Assembly (NCBI RefSeq): GCF_009857445.1
Contig: NZ_WWCN01000009.1
Span: 209,415-273,414, forward strand
Direction: 5' to 3'
Origin: Duganella flavida
Lineage (GTDB): Bacteria > Pseudomonadota > Gammaproteobacteria > Burkholderiales > Burkholderiaceae_D
DNA: 64,000 nt
Part shown: one piece after another, positions 51,974 to 60,397 of the stretch
Layout of the letters: every line of letters starts with the position of its first letter
Position numbering within the stretch: position 1 is the first letter of the stretch
The notes under the pieces: generated by a model
Seen by the model: only the letters and a program-made list of their open reading frames with translations
Databases searched by the model: none
Told to the model about the DNA's origin: nothing
Made by a program: the position numbers and the translations under genes

Positions 51974-52933
51974 ATGCGATTGCTCACTCTCTGCCTCAGT
52001 CTCTGCCTAAGCGTTCCTGCGCTGGCCGCCGATAAAGTCACCTTCCTCACCTCGTGGTACGCACAAGCCGAACATGGCGGCTTTTATCAAGCCGTCGCCA
52101 CCGGCATCTACAAGAAGTACGGACTCGATGTGACCATCCGCATGGGCGGCCCGCAAGTCAATGGCGTGCAAATCCTCAGCAGCGGACAGGCCGACTTCCT
52201 GATGGGCTACGACCTGCAAGTGCTGAAGAGCGTGGAAACCGGCGTACCGATTACCACCGTCGCCGCCAGCTTCCAGAGCGAACTGCAAGGCATGATGACG
52301 CACGATGACGTCAAGAGCCTGGCCGATTTGAAATCGCGCACCGTGCTGGTCTCCACCTCCGGCCGCACCACGTGGTGGCCGTGGCTGAAGAATAAATACC
52401 AGCTGAGTGAAGAGCAGTCGCGCGTCTACACCTTCAACCTGCAGCCCTTCTTTGCCGATCCACGCTCAGCGCAGCAGGCCTACGCATCGTCGGAAGTTTT
52501 CTCGGCCAATAAAGGCGGCGTGAAGACGCGCTTCTTCCTGTTCGCCGACGACGGCTATCCGCCATATGGCACTACCATCGTCGCCATGCAGAAGACCGTG
52601 AAAGAGAAGCCGGAACTGGTGGCACGCTTCGTCAAAGCTTCAATGGAAGGTTGGAAGAGCTACCTCGAAAATCCAGCACCGGGCAATGCGCTGATCAAAA
52701 AAGATAATCCCACTATGCAGGACGACCAGCTGGCATGGGGCGTGGAAAAGCTCAAGGAATACCGCATGATCAGCAGCGGCGACGCCGCCACGCAGGGCAT
52801 CGGCACCATGAGCGACGCGCGCTGGCAAAAGACCCGCGACTTCATGGTCGGCGCCGGCCTGCTAAAAGCGGACGTCGACTGGAAGAAAGCCTACACCACG
52901 CAGTTCGTCAAAGACCTGCGCGTGCTGCCTTAA
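51974..52933 (+). CDS. NMT1/THI5-like ABC transporter substrate-binding protein (purine-type)
   Basis: A periplasmic binding protein of 319 residues. The signal peptide (LLTLCLSLCLSVPALAA) is followed by VTFLTSWYAQAEHGGFYQAV, the opening typical of NMT1/THI5-like proteins, then GGPQVNGVQILSSGQADFLMG. Relatives in thiamin operons bind pyrimidine precursors. Here the riboswitch class and the deaminase at the end of the operon point to a purine such as xanthine, urate or 8-oxoguanine. No HMP-specific CCCxC motif is seen. It is the first gene of a four-gene operon. Confidence 0.9.
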   Translation: MRLLTLCLSLCLSVPALAADKVTFLTSWYAQAEHGGFYQAVATGIYKKYGLDVTIRMGGPQVNGVQILSSGQADFLMGYDLQVLKSVETGVPITTVAASFQSELQGMMTHDDVKSLADLKSRTVLVSTSGRTTWWPWLKNKYQLSEEQSRVYTFNLQPFFADPRSAQQAYASSEVFSANKGGVKTRFFLFADDGYPPYGTTIVAMQKTVKEKPELVARFVKASMEGWKSYLENPAPGNALIKKDNPTMQDDQLAWGVEKLKEYRMISSGDAATQGIGTMSDARWQKTRDFMVGAGLLKADVDWKKAYTTQFVKDLRVLP

Positions 52934-52944
52934 AGGAGAAAACC

Positions 52945-53712
52945 ATGGCCGCCATGCTGCCCGAGTTGTACGCCAATCAGGTAGAGAAGACCTACCCCAA
53001 CGGCACCCTCGCGCTGGAGAGCGTGAAGCTGGGCATACAGCCCGGCGAATTCGTCTCGCTGCTGGGGCCATCCGGCTGCGGCAAGAGCACTCTTCTCAAA
53101 CTATTCGCGGGACTGGAGCAGCCGTCGGCCGGCCATATCCGCCGCGCCGAAGGCCGCAAGCTGGCGATGGTGTTCCAGGAAGCGACGCTGATGCCGTGGG
53201 CACGCGTGACCGACAATGCACGCCTGCCGCTGGACCTGGCAAAGCTGGATCGTGCCGAAGCCGATGAGCGCGTGGCGCGCGCGCTGAAACTGGTGGGGCT
53301 GGAAAAGTTCGGCGCTGCGTATCCACGCGAACTGTCGGGCGGCATGCAGATGCGCGTCTCCATCGCCCGTGCGCTGGCCACCAATCCAGACCTGCTGCTG
53401 ATGGACGAACCATTCGGCGCGCTGGACGAATTCACTCGCAACAAGCTCGATACCGACCTGCGCAATCTGTGGGCCGAACGCGGGCTGACAGTGCTCTTCG
53501 TCACCCACAGCATCTACGAGGCGGTCTACCTGTCTAGCCGCGTAATCGTGATGGCAGCGCGACCCGGTCGCGTGATCGCGGACGTGGCCATCGACGGCCC
53601 CGATCTGCGCGACGACGCATTCCGCGTCTCGCCAGCCTTCATGCGTCACTGCGCAGAACTCTCCTCGCTGCTGACGCAAGCGAACACCGAGCACGAAAGG
53701 AACGCCGCATGA
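52945..53712 (+). CDS. ABC transporter ATP-binding protein (nitrate/taurine/NMT1 type)
   Basis: ATPase subunit of 255 residues. Walker A GPSGCGKST, Q-loop VFQEATLMPW, signature LSGGMQMRVSIARAL, Walker B LLLMDEPFGALDE and the switch His in FVTHSIYEAVYL are all intact. The ATG follows AAAGGAGA and lies 11 bases after the binding-protein stop. The end overlaps the permease start (ATGA). It should energise uptake of the ligand bound by the NMT1-type protein. Confidence 0.93.
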   Translation: MAAMLPELYANQVEKTYPNGTLALESVKLGIQPGEFVSLLGPSGCGKSTLLKLFAGLEQPSAGHIRRAEGRKLAMVFQEATLMPWARVTDNARLPLDLAKLDRAEADERVARALKLVGLEKFGAAYPRELSGGMQMRVSIARALATNPDLLLMDEPFGALDEFTRNKLDTDLRNLWAERGLTVLFVTHSIYEAVYLSSRVIVMAARPGRVIADVAIDGPDLRDDAFRVSPAFMRHCAELSSLLTQANTEHERNAA

Positions 53713-54503
53713 ATCCTCCCCTCCTCTCCCGTCCCGCCGTGCAGCGCGTGACCGCGCCGCTGGCGGTTGGCGTCATCCTGCTCGGCATCTGGCAGGCGGT
53801 ATGCATGGCGTTCGCCGTGCCGGACTACCTGGTGCCCGCGCCCAGCGCCGTCACGCGCGCGCTGATCGAAGACTGGTCGCTGCTGTCCGATTCGTTATGG
53901 GTGACGCTGCGCATCACGCTGATGGCGTTTGCGCTGGCCATCGTGGTCGGCTGCGCGGCCGCCTTCCTGTTCGTGCAAAGCCGCGTGATTGAAGCGAGCC
54001 TGCTGCCATATGCCATTCTGCTGCAGGTAACGCCGGTAGTAGCGATTGCGCCGCTGATCATCATCTGGGTCAAGGATCCCACTATGGCGCTGGTGATTTG
54101 CGCGACGATGGTGGCGGTATTCCCCATCATCTCCAACACGGTACTGGGCCTGCGCAGCGTGAATCCCGGCTTGCTCAACCTGTTCCGCATCAACCACGCC
54201 AGCAAATGGGACACGCTGCGCCGCTTGCGCATCCCAAGCGCGCTGCCCTACTTCTTCGGCGGCTTGCGCATCTCTTGCGGACTGGCGCTGATCGGCGCCG
54301 TGGTGGCAGAATTCGTGGCCGGCACCGGCGGCACCGGCGCGGGACTGGCCTACCAGATTTTGCAGGCCGGTTTTGCGCTGAATATCCCACGGCTGTTTGC
54401 CGCACTCTTTTTAATTACGCTCAGCGGCGTGGCGCTGTTCGGCGTGATGGCGATGGTGACACGCCTGACTTTGTCGCACTGGCACGAAAGTGAATTGGCA
54501 TGA
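53709..54503 (+). CDS. ABC transporter permease (NMT1/taurine type)
   Basis: Inner-membrane permease of 264 residues with six hydrophobic helices. The cytoplasmic EAA loop that contacts the ATPase is visible (NLFRINHASKWDTLRRLRIP, SALPYFFGGLRIS). Start and stop both overlap neighbours by four bases (ATGA), so the subunit is co-translated with the ATPase and the deaminase. A single permease gene implies a homodimer. Confidence 0.93.
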   Translation: MNPPLLSRPAVQRVTAPLAVGVILLGIWQAVCMAFAVPDYLVPAPSAVTRALIEDWSLLSDSLWVTLRITLMAFALAIVVGCAAAFLFVQSRVIEASLLPYAILLQVTPVVAIAPLIIIWVKDPTMALVICATMVAVFPIISNTVLGLRSVNPGLLNLFRINHASKWDTLRRLRIPSALPYFFGGLRISCGLALIGAVVAEFVAGTGGTGAGLAYQILQAGFALNIPRLFAALFLITLSGVALFGVMAMVTRLTLSHWHESELA

Positions 54504-55918
54504 CCCAAGAATCTATCCTGATCCGCAACGCGAGCGCCATCATGACCGGCGCGCGCGGCGCAGGCGAACGCCATGCAGGCCCGGACATCCGCATCACCGA
54601 TGGCGTCATCGCGGCGATGGGCACACTGGCGCCACAACCCGGCGAGCGCATTATCGATGCGCGCGATTGCGTGGTTTATCCAGCGTGGGTCAACACCCAC
54701 CATCACTTGTTTCAATCGCTGCTCAAGGGCGAGCCGCAAGGCCTGGACCTGACGCTGACGCCGTGGCTGGCCGCCACGCCCTACCGCTTCCGTGCCGCCT
54801 TCGATGAACACAGCTTCCGGCTGGCTGCGCGTATCGGGCTGGTGGAGTTGCTGCGCAGCGGCTGCGGCACGGTGGCTGATCACAACTACCTGTACTACCC
54901 CGGCATGCCGTACGACGGCTCCGCCATCCTGTTCGAGGAAGCGGAAAAACTCGGCCTGCGTTTTGTACTGTGCCGTGGCGGCGCCACCCGCACGCGCCAG
55001 CTGGAAAGCGAATTGCCGCAGGCATTGCGTCCCGAATCGCTGGACCACTTCCTTGCCGATTGCGAACGCCTCACCCAGCGCTATCACCAAGCCGCACCGG
55101 ACGCCATGCGGCGCGTAGTGATGGCGCCGACCACACCGTTGTACTCCATGTCGCCGGAAGAGCTGCGCACCTGCGCGCGCGAGGCACGCCGCCTCGGCAT
55201 CCGCCTGCACAGCCACTTGTCGGAGACGGTGGAATATCAAAACTCCGCGCGCGAAAAATACGACCGCTCGCCGGTCGCCTTCTGCGGGGAATATGAATGG
55301 CTGGGGCCTGACGTCTGGTTCGCGCACCTGGTAAAGCTGGACCGCGACGAAATCGGTCAACTGGGTGCAACCGGCACCGGCATCGCCCACTGCCCGCAAA
55401 GTAACGGACGCCTGGGCAGCGGCATCGCCGACATTCCCGCGCTGGAAGCGGCCGGCGTACCGGTTTCGATCGGCGTAGATGGCGCAGCCTCCAACGAAGC
55501 CGCCGACATGATCTCGGAAACGCACGCCGCATGGCTGATGCAGCGCGCGCGGCGCGGTGAGCTGGCACGCAGCCGCGCCAATGGCGGCAACACCGAAGGC
55601 GGTGCAGACGCGGCTCGCATCGAAGACGTGGTCCGCTGGGGCACGGCAGGTGGCGCAGCGGTGCTGGGCATGGACGCTGTCGGTACGCTGGAAGTCGGCA
55701 AGGCTGCAGATATTGCGATCTACAAGCTGGATGATCCACGCTACTTCGGACTGCACGATATCGCCATCGCACCGGTAGCCAGCGGCGGCCGGCCGTCGCT
55801 GCGCGCGCTGCTGGTGGCGGGCCGTGTGGTGGCGGAACATGACGCCATCCCCGGCCTCGATCTGGCGGAACTCAACGCCGCCGCACGCGCAGCGGTGCAG
55901 CAGCTTCAGAAATCCTGA
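54500..55918 (+). CDS. 8-oxoguanine-deaminase-like amidohydrolase
   Basis: A zinc aminohydrolase of 472 residues in the guanine/8-oxoguanine deaminase group. Metal ligands are NTHHHLFQS (about residue 68), LHSHLSE (about 236), the following His region and the late Asp of GVDGAASNEAADM. The pattern resembles the Pseudomonas 8-oxoguanine deaminase, which releases ammonia and urate; atrazine- or guanine-type substrates are the alternatives. It overlaps the permease gene by four bases and shares its purine-riboswitch leader, which strongly favours a purine substrate. The last 13 bases overlap the convergent cupin gene. Confidence 0.87.
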   Translation: MTQESILIRNASAIMTGARGAGERHAGPDIRITDGVIAAMGTLAPQPGERIIDARDCVVYPAWVNTHHHLFQSLLKGEPQGLDLTLTPWLAATPYRFRAAFDEHSFRLAARIGLVELLRSGCGTVADHNYLYYPGMPYDGSAILFEEAEKLGLRFVLCRGGATRTRQLESELPQALRPESLDHFLADCERLTQRYHQAAPDAMRRVVMAPTTPLYSMSPEELRTCAREARRLGIRLHSHLSETVEYQNSAREKYDRSPVAFCGEYEWLGPDVWFAHLVKLDRDEIGQLGATGTGIAHCPQSNGRLGSGIADIPALEAAGVPVSIGVDGAASNEAADMISETHAAWLMQRARRGELARSRANGGNTEGGADAARIEDVVRWGTAGGAAVLGMDAVGTLEVGKAADIAIYKLDDPRYFGLHDIAIAPVASGGRPSLRALLVAGRVVAEHDAIPGLDLAELNAAARAAVQQLQKS

Positions 55919-56922
55919 TTGGCCGGATACCAGGTGTAAAAGTCGTTGTCCCACCTGAAGTGGGTGGTGGAGATGGTGATGGTGACATCCAGCGCCTCGA
56001 CGAAGTGCCACCAGCCCACCGGCAGGAACAGGATTTCGCCTGGTTCCAGCACGCAGTCGATGACCCGCACATCAGCCATCAGCGGGAAGCGTTCAAGGTC
56101 GATGTCGCGGCCATCGACCGGCGTGTAGCAATGACGCTGATTATACAGCTTGGGCGTATCGCACGGCGCGATCAGGCGCAGGCGTTTGCGGCCTGCCACC
56201 TGGATCATGAAGTTATTGGTCAAGTCATGATGGAACGGCGTGATGGTGCCGGCCGGGCCAAACCAGAAAAAGCCGCTGCTGCCTTCTTGCAGATACTCGG
56301 TGAGCGGCGGCAGGTCGCTCATCAACTCGCGCAGCGCTTCGCGATTGTGACCGTCGTTATTGGCGGTCATGTAGAAATCGTTGGTGACGCCGGCGTCGCG
56401 CACCAGCGCCACGTAGTCGCCGAACGGCATGCGGCGCCGGTGCTGCACGCTATTCATTTCATAATGGGGATCGGCGTCGCGGCCGAACTGCACTTCCACT
56501 TCACGCTCGCCCAGCTGCGCGGACAGGTAGTCGAAAGTCCACTTGCTGCGCGCCGCGCAATCATCCAGCATGCCGGTGATGATGACCGGCTGGTTGCGGC
56601 GATAATACTCATTGAGGAAGTCGTCGCCGGACAGGCGCGCACGTCGCGGCACCTCGAACAATGCCAGCTTATTGAGGCGTGATTGAATGCCCAGCACCCA
56701 GTCACGCTTGGCCACGCGGTTGTGCATCCGCACCGCACCGCGCAGGTAGGGACTGCGCATGGCCGCCTCCAGCTCCACGCGCGCACTGTGCTCGGCGATA
56801 CCCGATTGAATCATGACGCCAAGCAACGCCTGCGGTTGACCGCCCAGTATCAGGTTTTCAGCAATCCAGCCACGCCATGAGTCATTGATTTCCGTCGGCG
56901 GCGTGGCATGTGTTTGACTCAT
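55906..56922 (-). CDS. Cupin-like / JmjC-type Fe(II)-2OG oxygenase
   Basis: A protein of 338 residues with a C-terminal cupin_8 (JmjC-like) domain. A helical N-terminal part (1-90) precedes LNEYYRRNQPVIITGMLDDC, the usual start of the domain. The iron ligands are HHD (PFHHDLTNN) and His of PVGWWHFVEALD. Relatives hydroxylate tRNA bases, proteins or small molecules. It starts after AAGGATAG. It converges with the deaminase gene, overlapping by 13 bases, and is probably a separate unit. Substrate unknown. Confidence 0.87.
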   Translation of the reverse strand: MSQTHATPPTEINDSWRGWIAENLILGGQPQALLGVMIQSGIAEHSARVELEAAMRSPYLRGAVRMHNRVAKRDWVLGIQSRLNKLALFEVPRRARLSGDDFLNEYYRRNQPVIITGMLDDCAARSKWTFDYLSAQLGEREVEVQFGRDADPHYEMNSVQHRRRMPFGDYVALVRDAGVTNDFYMTANNDGHNREALRELMSDLPPLTEYLQEGSSGFFWFGPAGTITPFHHDLTNNFMIQVAGRKRLRLIAPCDTPKLYNQRHCYTPVDGRDIDLERFPLMADVRVIDCVLEPGEILFLPVGWWHFVEALDVTITISTTHFRWDNDFYTWYPANQDF

Positions 56923-56973
56923 CGTCTCACTATCCTTTTCACATCGGGCTGGTCTGGCCCCCAGTGTACAGGA

Positions 56974-57372
56974 TTAATACACCGCCGCCGGCAGCACGGC
57001 ACGGGCCTTGCCGTCGCGAATATCGATGACACGGGGAAATATCTTGCCGATGCTCATCTTGTAACAAGCCTGCCCTTCTTTCCACGCACTCGGCAGCACC
57101 ATCAGCATCTGGAACGAGGCCGGCGCCTCGTCCAGTATGGAAAATGCCGGCGGCGTGCCGGCCAGTACGATGGCTTCCAGCGGTTCGTCGCTATCGATTT
57201 CCAGATGCTGGCCGCGCACCGGCATTTCGTGGGTTTCCCCGGTAACGGTGGCCAGCGCGGCCGTGCCGACCACGCCGGCGGTGTCGCGGTTGACCACCAG
57301 GTTCAGGCGCAAAGACGGGCGGCCGATGGTGGCGCTGGCGATTTCATAAACGGCGGCAAATAACTGGCTCAT
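56974..57372 (-). CDS. Hypothetical protein, possibly DUF1842-like
   Basis: A 132-residue all-beta protein (SLRLNLVVNRDTAGVVGTAA, FSILDEAPASFQMLMVLPSA, IDIRDGKARAVLPAAVY) with no signal peptide. The pattern of an N-terminal strand, a Thr/Gly-rich turn and a short Pro region reminds me of DUF1842 proteins from Burkholderiales, which are uncharacterised. The assignment is weak. The gene is monocistronic, with about 110 bp of gene-free sequence before MsrA. Confidence 0.65.
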   Translation of the reverse strand: MSQLFAAVYEIASATIGRPSLRLNLVVNRDTAGVVGTAALATVTGETHEMPVRGQHLEIDSDEPLEAIVLAGTPPAFSILDEAPASFQMLMVLPSAWKEGQACYKMSIGKIFPRVIDIRDGKARAVLPAAVY

Positions 57373-57480
57373 GGCATTCCTAACGTGAAGAAGTAAAACA
57401 GGACTTCACTCTAGACTTGTCGCGCCGAACTTACCTTCCGAATACCTTCCGCGTCATAAGCTGCTGTTTATGAAAGGTTT

Positions 57481-57984
57481 TTACCGCTTCGGCAAGACCC
57501 AGTCCGGACGCACATAATGGCAGGTGTAGCCGTTGGGTATGCGTTCGAGGTAATCCTGGTGCTCCGGTTCCGCCTCCCAGAACGGACCGGCCGGGGCCAG
57601 CTCGGTCGCCACCTTGCCCGGCCACAAGCCAGAAGCATTCACGTCGGCAATAGTGTCCTTGGCCGTCTCTTTCTGCTGGTCATCAACGTAGTAGATTGCA
57701 GAACGATAGCTTGTGCCGAGGTCATTGCCTTGGCGGTTAGGGGTGCTCGGATCGTGGATCTGGAAGAAAAATTCCAGGATCTTGCGGTAGCTCAACACTG
57801 CCGGATCGTAAATAATTTCGATCGCTTCGGCGTGGGTGCCGTGGTTGCGGTAGGTGGCATTCGGCACGTCGCCACCACTGTAGCCGACGCGCGTGCGCTG
57901 CACGCCCGGCATCTTGCGGATCAAATCTTGCATGCCCCAAAAACAGCCGCCGGCCAGGATGGCTTTTTCAGTATTGGTGCTCAT
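57481..57984 (-). CDS. msrA: Peptide-methionine (S)-S-oxide reductase MsrA
   Basis: An antioxidant repair enzyme of 167 residues that reduces methionine-S-sulfoxide using thioredoxin. The catalytic motif GGCFWGMQ sits at residues 12-19, followed by [17 protein letters not shown] and the FFxIHDPT-like [18 protein letters not shown] second Cys in GYTCHYV near the C-terminus can act as resolving Cys. The ATG at 57984 follows AAAGGAA; a longer frame lacks a ribosome site. Cytoplasmic, monocistronic. Confidence 0.96.
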   Translation of the reverse strand: MSTNTEKAILAGGCFWGMQDLIRKMPGVQRTRVGYSGGDVPNATYRNHGTHAEAIEIIYDPAVLSYRKILEFFFQIHDPSTPNRQGNDLGTSYRSAIYYVDDQQKETAKDTIADVNASGLWPGKVATELAPAGPFWEAEPEHQDYLERIPNGYTCHYVRPDWVLPKR

Positions 57985-58154
57985 TATCAATTCCTTTCGA
58001 TTAGTGTCTGTAGGCAATTTGGAGACAGATACAGATTTCTTCAAGCAAGCGTCTGAAATGCAACTATAATTGCCTGACGCGCCCTACTAACGCCGCGTCC
58101 CTTTTCGCCGGCCTGGACCCAGCCGAACGTAACGTTACTCATTCGTTCAACATT

Positions 58155-58559
58155 ATGGACCAGACCATCAACACACGTATTCTTGTTGTCGACGACAACA
58201 CCGACGCGGCCGACATTTCCGCCGAACTACTAGAACTCCAGGGGTATCAAACCGCCGTGGCGTATTCCGGCATGTCCAGCCTGGAGACCGCGCGCACCTT
58301 CCAGCCGCACGCCATCCTGCTCGACCTCGGCATGCCGGGGATGGATGGGTATCAGGTGGCGGAAGCCTTGCGCGCCGTACCGGATTTCGACCAAGTAGCG
58401 CTGATCGCCTTCACCGCCTGGGGCGACGTGGTGACCCAGCGGCGCGTGATTGCCACTGGCTTCGATGAGCACGTGGTCAAGCCGGCCAACCTTGAACGTA
58501 TCCTGGCAGCGGTGCGCAATGCGCTGGAGAAGCGCGCGCAGCTCAGCGCCACGGTCTAA
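58155..58559 (+). CDS. Single-domain response regulator
   Basis: A CheY-like receiver of 134 residues with no output domain. The key residues are present: the acidic pair in VVDDNTDAAD, the phospho-acceptor Asp in AILLDLGMPGMDGYQ, Thr in IAFTAWGD and Lys in HVVKPANLE. No kinase gene is adjacent. It may act in a phosphorelay or bind a partner. The stop lies one base from the convergent TonB-like gene. Confidence 0.93.
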   Translation: MDQTINTRILVVDDNTDAADISAELLELQGYQTAVAYSGMSSLETARTFQPHAILLDLGMPGMDGYQVAEALRAVPDFDQVALIAFTAWGDVVTQRRVIATGFDEHVVKPANLERILAAVRNALEKRAQLSATV

Positions 58560-58560
58560 C

Positions 58561-59217
58561 TTATCGCAGCACCACCCGGCCAAACGCGGTATCCGTGTGT
58601 TCGGCCTTGTTGTTTGGGTCATAGGCGAAGCGGCAACTCTGCAGATAGGCTGCGGCCTGTTGTGCCAGTTCCGGCGGCTGGCCGGCGGCCTCGGCCACGA
58701 TGCGCGCCGGTACGCCCTCGGGCGTGAGCAGGAAGCGCAGCAAGATGCCGTCCTTGCCGCTCGGACGCGGATCAGCCTCGCGGAAAGCGGCAAAGCGCTC
58801 CGATGGCTGGCAGCTGCCCGCCACCAGCAGCGGATGCGCTGCAGGCGCATCATCAAACTTCCACACATATTGCAACGGGAACACCGTGCCGTCGCGTGCG
58901 GCCGGCAGCTTGGGCTGGAAGCGGCATTGCGCGATGCTGTGGAGCGCGGCCTCATCCAGGATCTGCCAGCCGCTGCTACGGGTGATGGCAGCATTCTGCA
59001 CCGCGCCGTCCATGCCAATTTCAAAACGGAGAGTGGTGGCGCCTTCGATTTCATAGCGGCGCGCCTCGGCAGGCCATTGCGGCTGCACGCAGCTGGCGTC
59101 GCCGACCAGCGCCTGCAGCGGCGCCCGCTGCGGCCCGGACTGGGCGGAACGAGGCACCAGGTTGAGTGCAGCAAAAATCAGCGCGACAGCGGCAAGGGCA
59201 AGCAATTTCTTCTTCAT
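58561..59217 (-). CDS. TonB C-terminal-domain protein with two TonB-like modules
   Basis: A protein of 218 residues with a short N-terminal membrane anchor (LLALAAVALIFAALNLV) and two TonB_C-type modules. The first is CVQPQWPAEARRYEIEGATT with DEAALHSIAQCRFQP; the second, weaker one ends QQAAAYLQSCRFAYDP. The Pro-rich periplasmic spacer of a true TonB is missing, so it may not span to outer-membrane receptors. Paired Cys residues in each module could form disulphides. A small ORF overlaps its start. Confidence 0.8.
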   Translation of the reverse strand: MKKKLLALAAVALIFAALNLVPRSAQSGPQRAPLQALVGDASCVQPQWPAEARRYEIEGATTLRFEIGMDGAVQNAAITRSSGWQILDEAALHSIAQCRFQPKLPAARDGTVFPLQYVWKFDDAPAAHPLLVAGSCQPSERFAAFREADPRPSGKDGILLRFLLTPEGVPARIVAEAAGQPPELAQQAAAYLQSCRFAYDPNNKAEHTDTAFGRVVLR

Positions 59218-59366
59218 GCCGCGATCATAGCGCGCTTACTTGTCGCCGACCAGTCGAACCAGGTGCGGCTGCCGCGCTGGTCGCGCGCGTCATTCAGGTA
59301 TTTGTTTTCCATGAAGGCGTAATCGGGCAGCACTTTTTTCTTGGCCAGCGTCTCTTGCTCAAGCAT
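59214..59366 (-). CDS. Possible 50-residue ORF coupled to the TonB-like gene
   Basis: An open frame in the gap between the LysR and TonB-like genes encodes about 50 residues (MLEQETLAKKKVLPDYAFME, then ENKYLNDARDQRGSRTWFDW). Its TGA overlaps the ATG of the TonB-like gene (ATGA). No ribosome site is visible, and I do not recognise the sequence. The composition looks protein-like. It could be a real small gene or the remains of a larger one. Confidence 0.3.
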   Translation of the reverse strand: MLEQETLAKKKVLPDYAFMENKYLNDARDQRGSRTWFDWSATSKRAMIAA

Positions 59367-59391
59367 AGGCTGGGCGGCACTGCTGGCTAAA

Positions 59392-60279
59392 TCAGCGCCG
59401 GTGGAACTGGCGCACCAGTTCGGTGAAGTTATTCACGGTCACGGATTTGTCGCGCGGGCGGGTGACCAGGGCGATGGCGGTGCCAAGGTCTTTATTACTA
59501 ATGACCTGGTAGGTCACGCCCTCGGCGCGGAACTGCGCGATCGATTCAGGAATGATGGCTACGCCGAAGCCCGCCGCCGCCATATTCACGCCCGACGAAA
59601 TCTGCGGCGACTCCATCTCGATGCGCGGCGAAAAACCAGCCGTGCGGCAGGCGCTGATGATGGCGTCGTGTAGCTCGGGATTGATCGCGCGCGGGTACAA
59701 AATGAAAGGATCGGCGGCCAGCTGCTTCAAGTCGATATTGCGGCGGCGCCCCAGTGCATGGCCGCTCGGCAGCACCGCGATCATCTTCTCCTGCACCAGC
59801 GGCGTGACCTTCATCTCGCCGCAATCGAGCGGCAGGCGCACCATCGCGCAATCGACCTGCGCGTCGGCCAACTTGCCAAGCAGCGCCACACTATTGCTTT
59901 CCTCGGTGCGGATTTTCACACCCGGGTACTCTTCGCGGAAGCGGCGCAGCAGCCGCGCCACGGTCGGATGAAACACCGTCGAACCAGCAAAGCCGATCGA
60001 CAGGTTGCCGCTCTCACCGCGGGCTGCCATCTTCACGTGTTCCAGCGCGTCGTTAGCGTCGTCCAGCACGCGCTGGGCGCGTTCGCGGAAGATCATACCG
60101 GCCTCAGTCAGCTCCACCCGGCGCGGATGGCGGATGAATAGCTTGGTGCCGATCTCCCGTTCCAGCTTGATGATCTGCTGACTCAGGGGCGGCTGTGCAA
60201 TTCCTAGCCGCTCCGCCGCTACCGTGAAGTGCAGGTGCTCGGCCACCGCCAAAAAATATCGTAGCTGGCGAAATTCCAT
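59392..60279 (-). CDS. LysR-family regulator (CatR/BenM-like subgroup)
   Basis: A regulator of about 295 residues opening MEFRQLRYFLAVAEHLHFTV, then GIAQPPLSQQIIKLEREIG, the classic HTH of the aromatic-acid-responsive LysR subgroup. The effector domain is complete. The ATG at 60279 has AAAGGA upstream; an ATG at 60283-60285 two codons earlier is in frame. It diverges from the FUSC exporter gene across about 120 bp, so it probably controls that exporter in response to an aromatic or weak acid. Confidence 0.93.
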   Translation of the reverse strand: MEFRQLRYFLAVAEHLHFTVAAERLGIAQPPLSQQIIKLEREIGTKLFIRHPRRVELTEAGMIFRERAQRVLDDANDALEHVKMAARGESGNLSIGFAGSTVFHPTVARLLRRFREEYPGVKIRTEESNSVALLGKLADAQVDCAMVRLPLDCGEMKVTPLVQEKMIAVLPSGHALGRRRNIDLKQLAADPFILYPRAINPELHDAIISACRTAGFSPRIEMESPQISSGVNMAAAGFGVAIIPESIAQFRAEGVTYQVISNKDLGTAIALVTRPRDKSVTVNNFTELVRQFHRR

Positions 60280-60397
60280 CGACATCCTTTCATCTCAAAA
60301 TACGTTACAGAAGCGCGTTGCGATATCTTTTTCGTCTTGAAGAGACTATCACGAAATATTGGATTCATGGGCGGTGCTCTTTTAAGCTGTAGTCATC

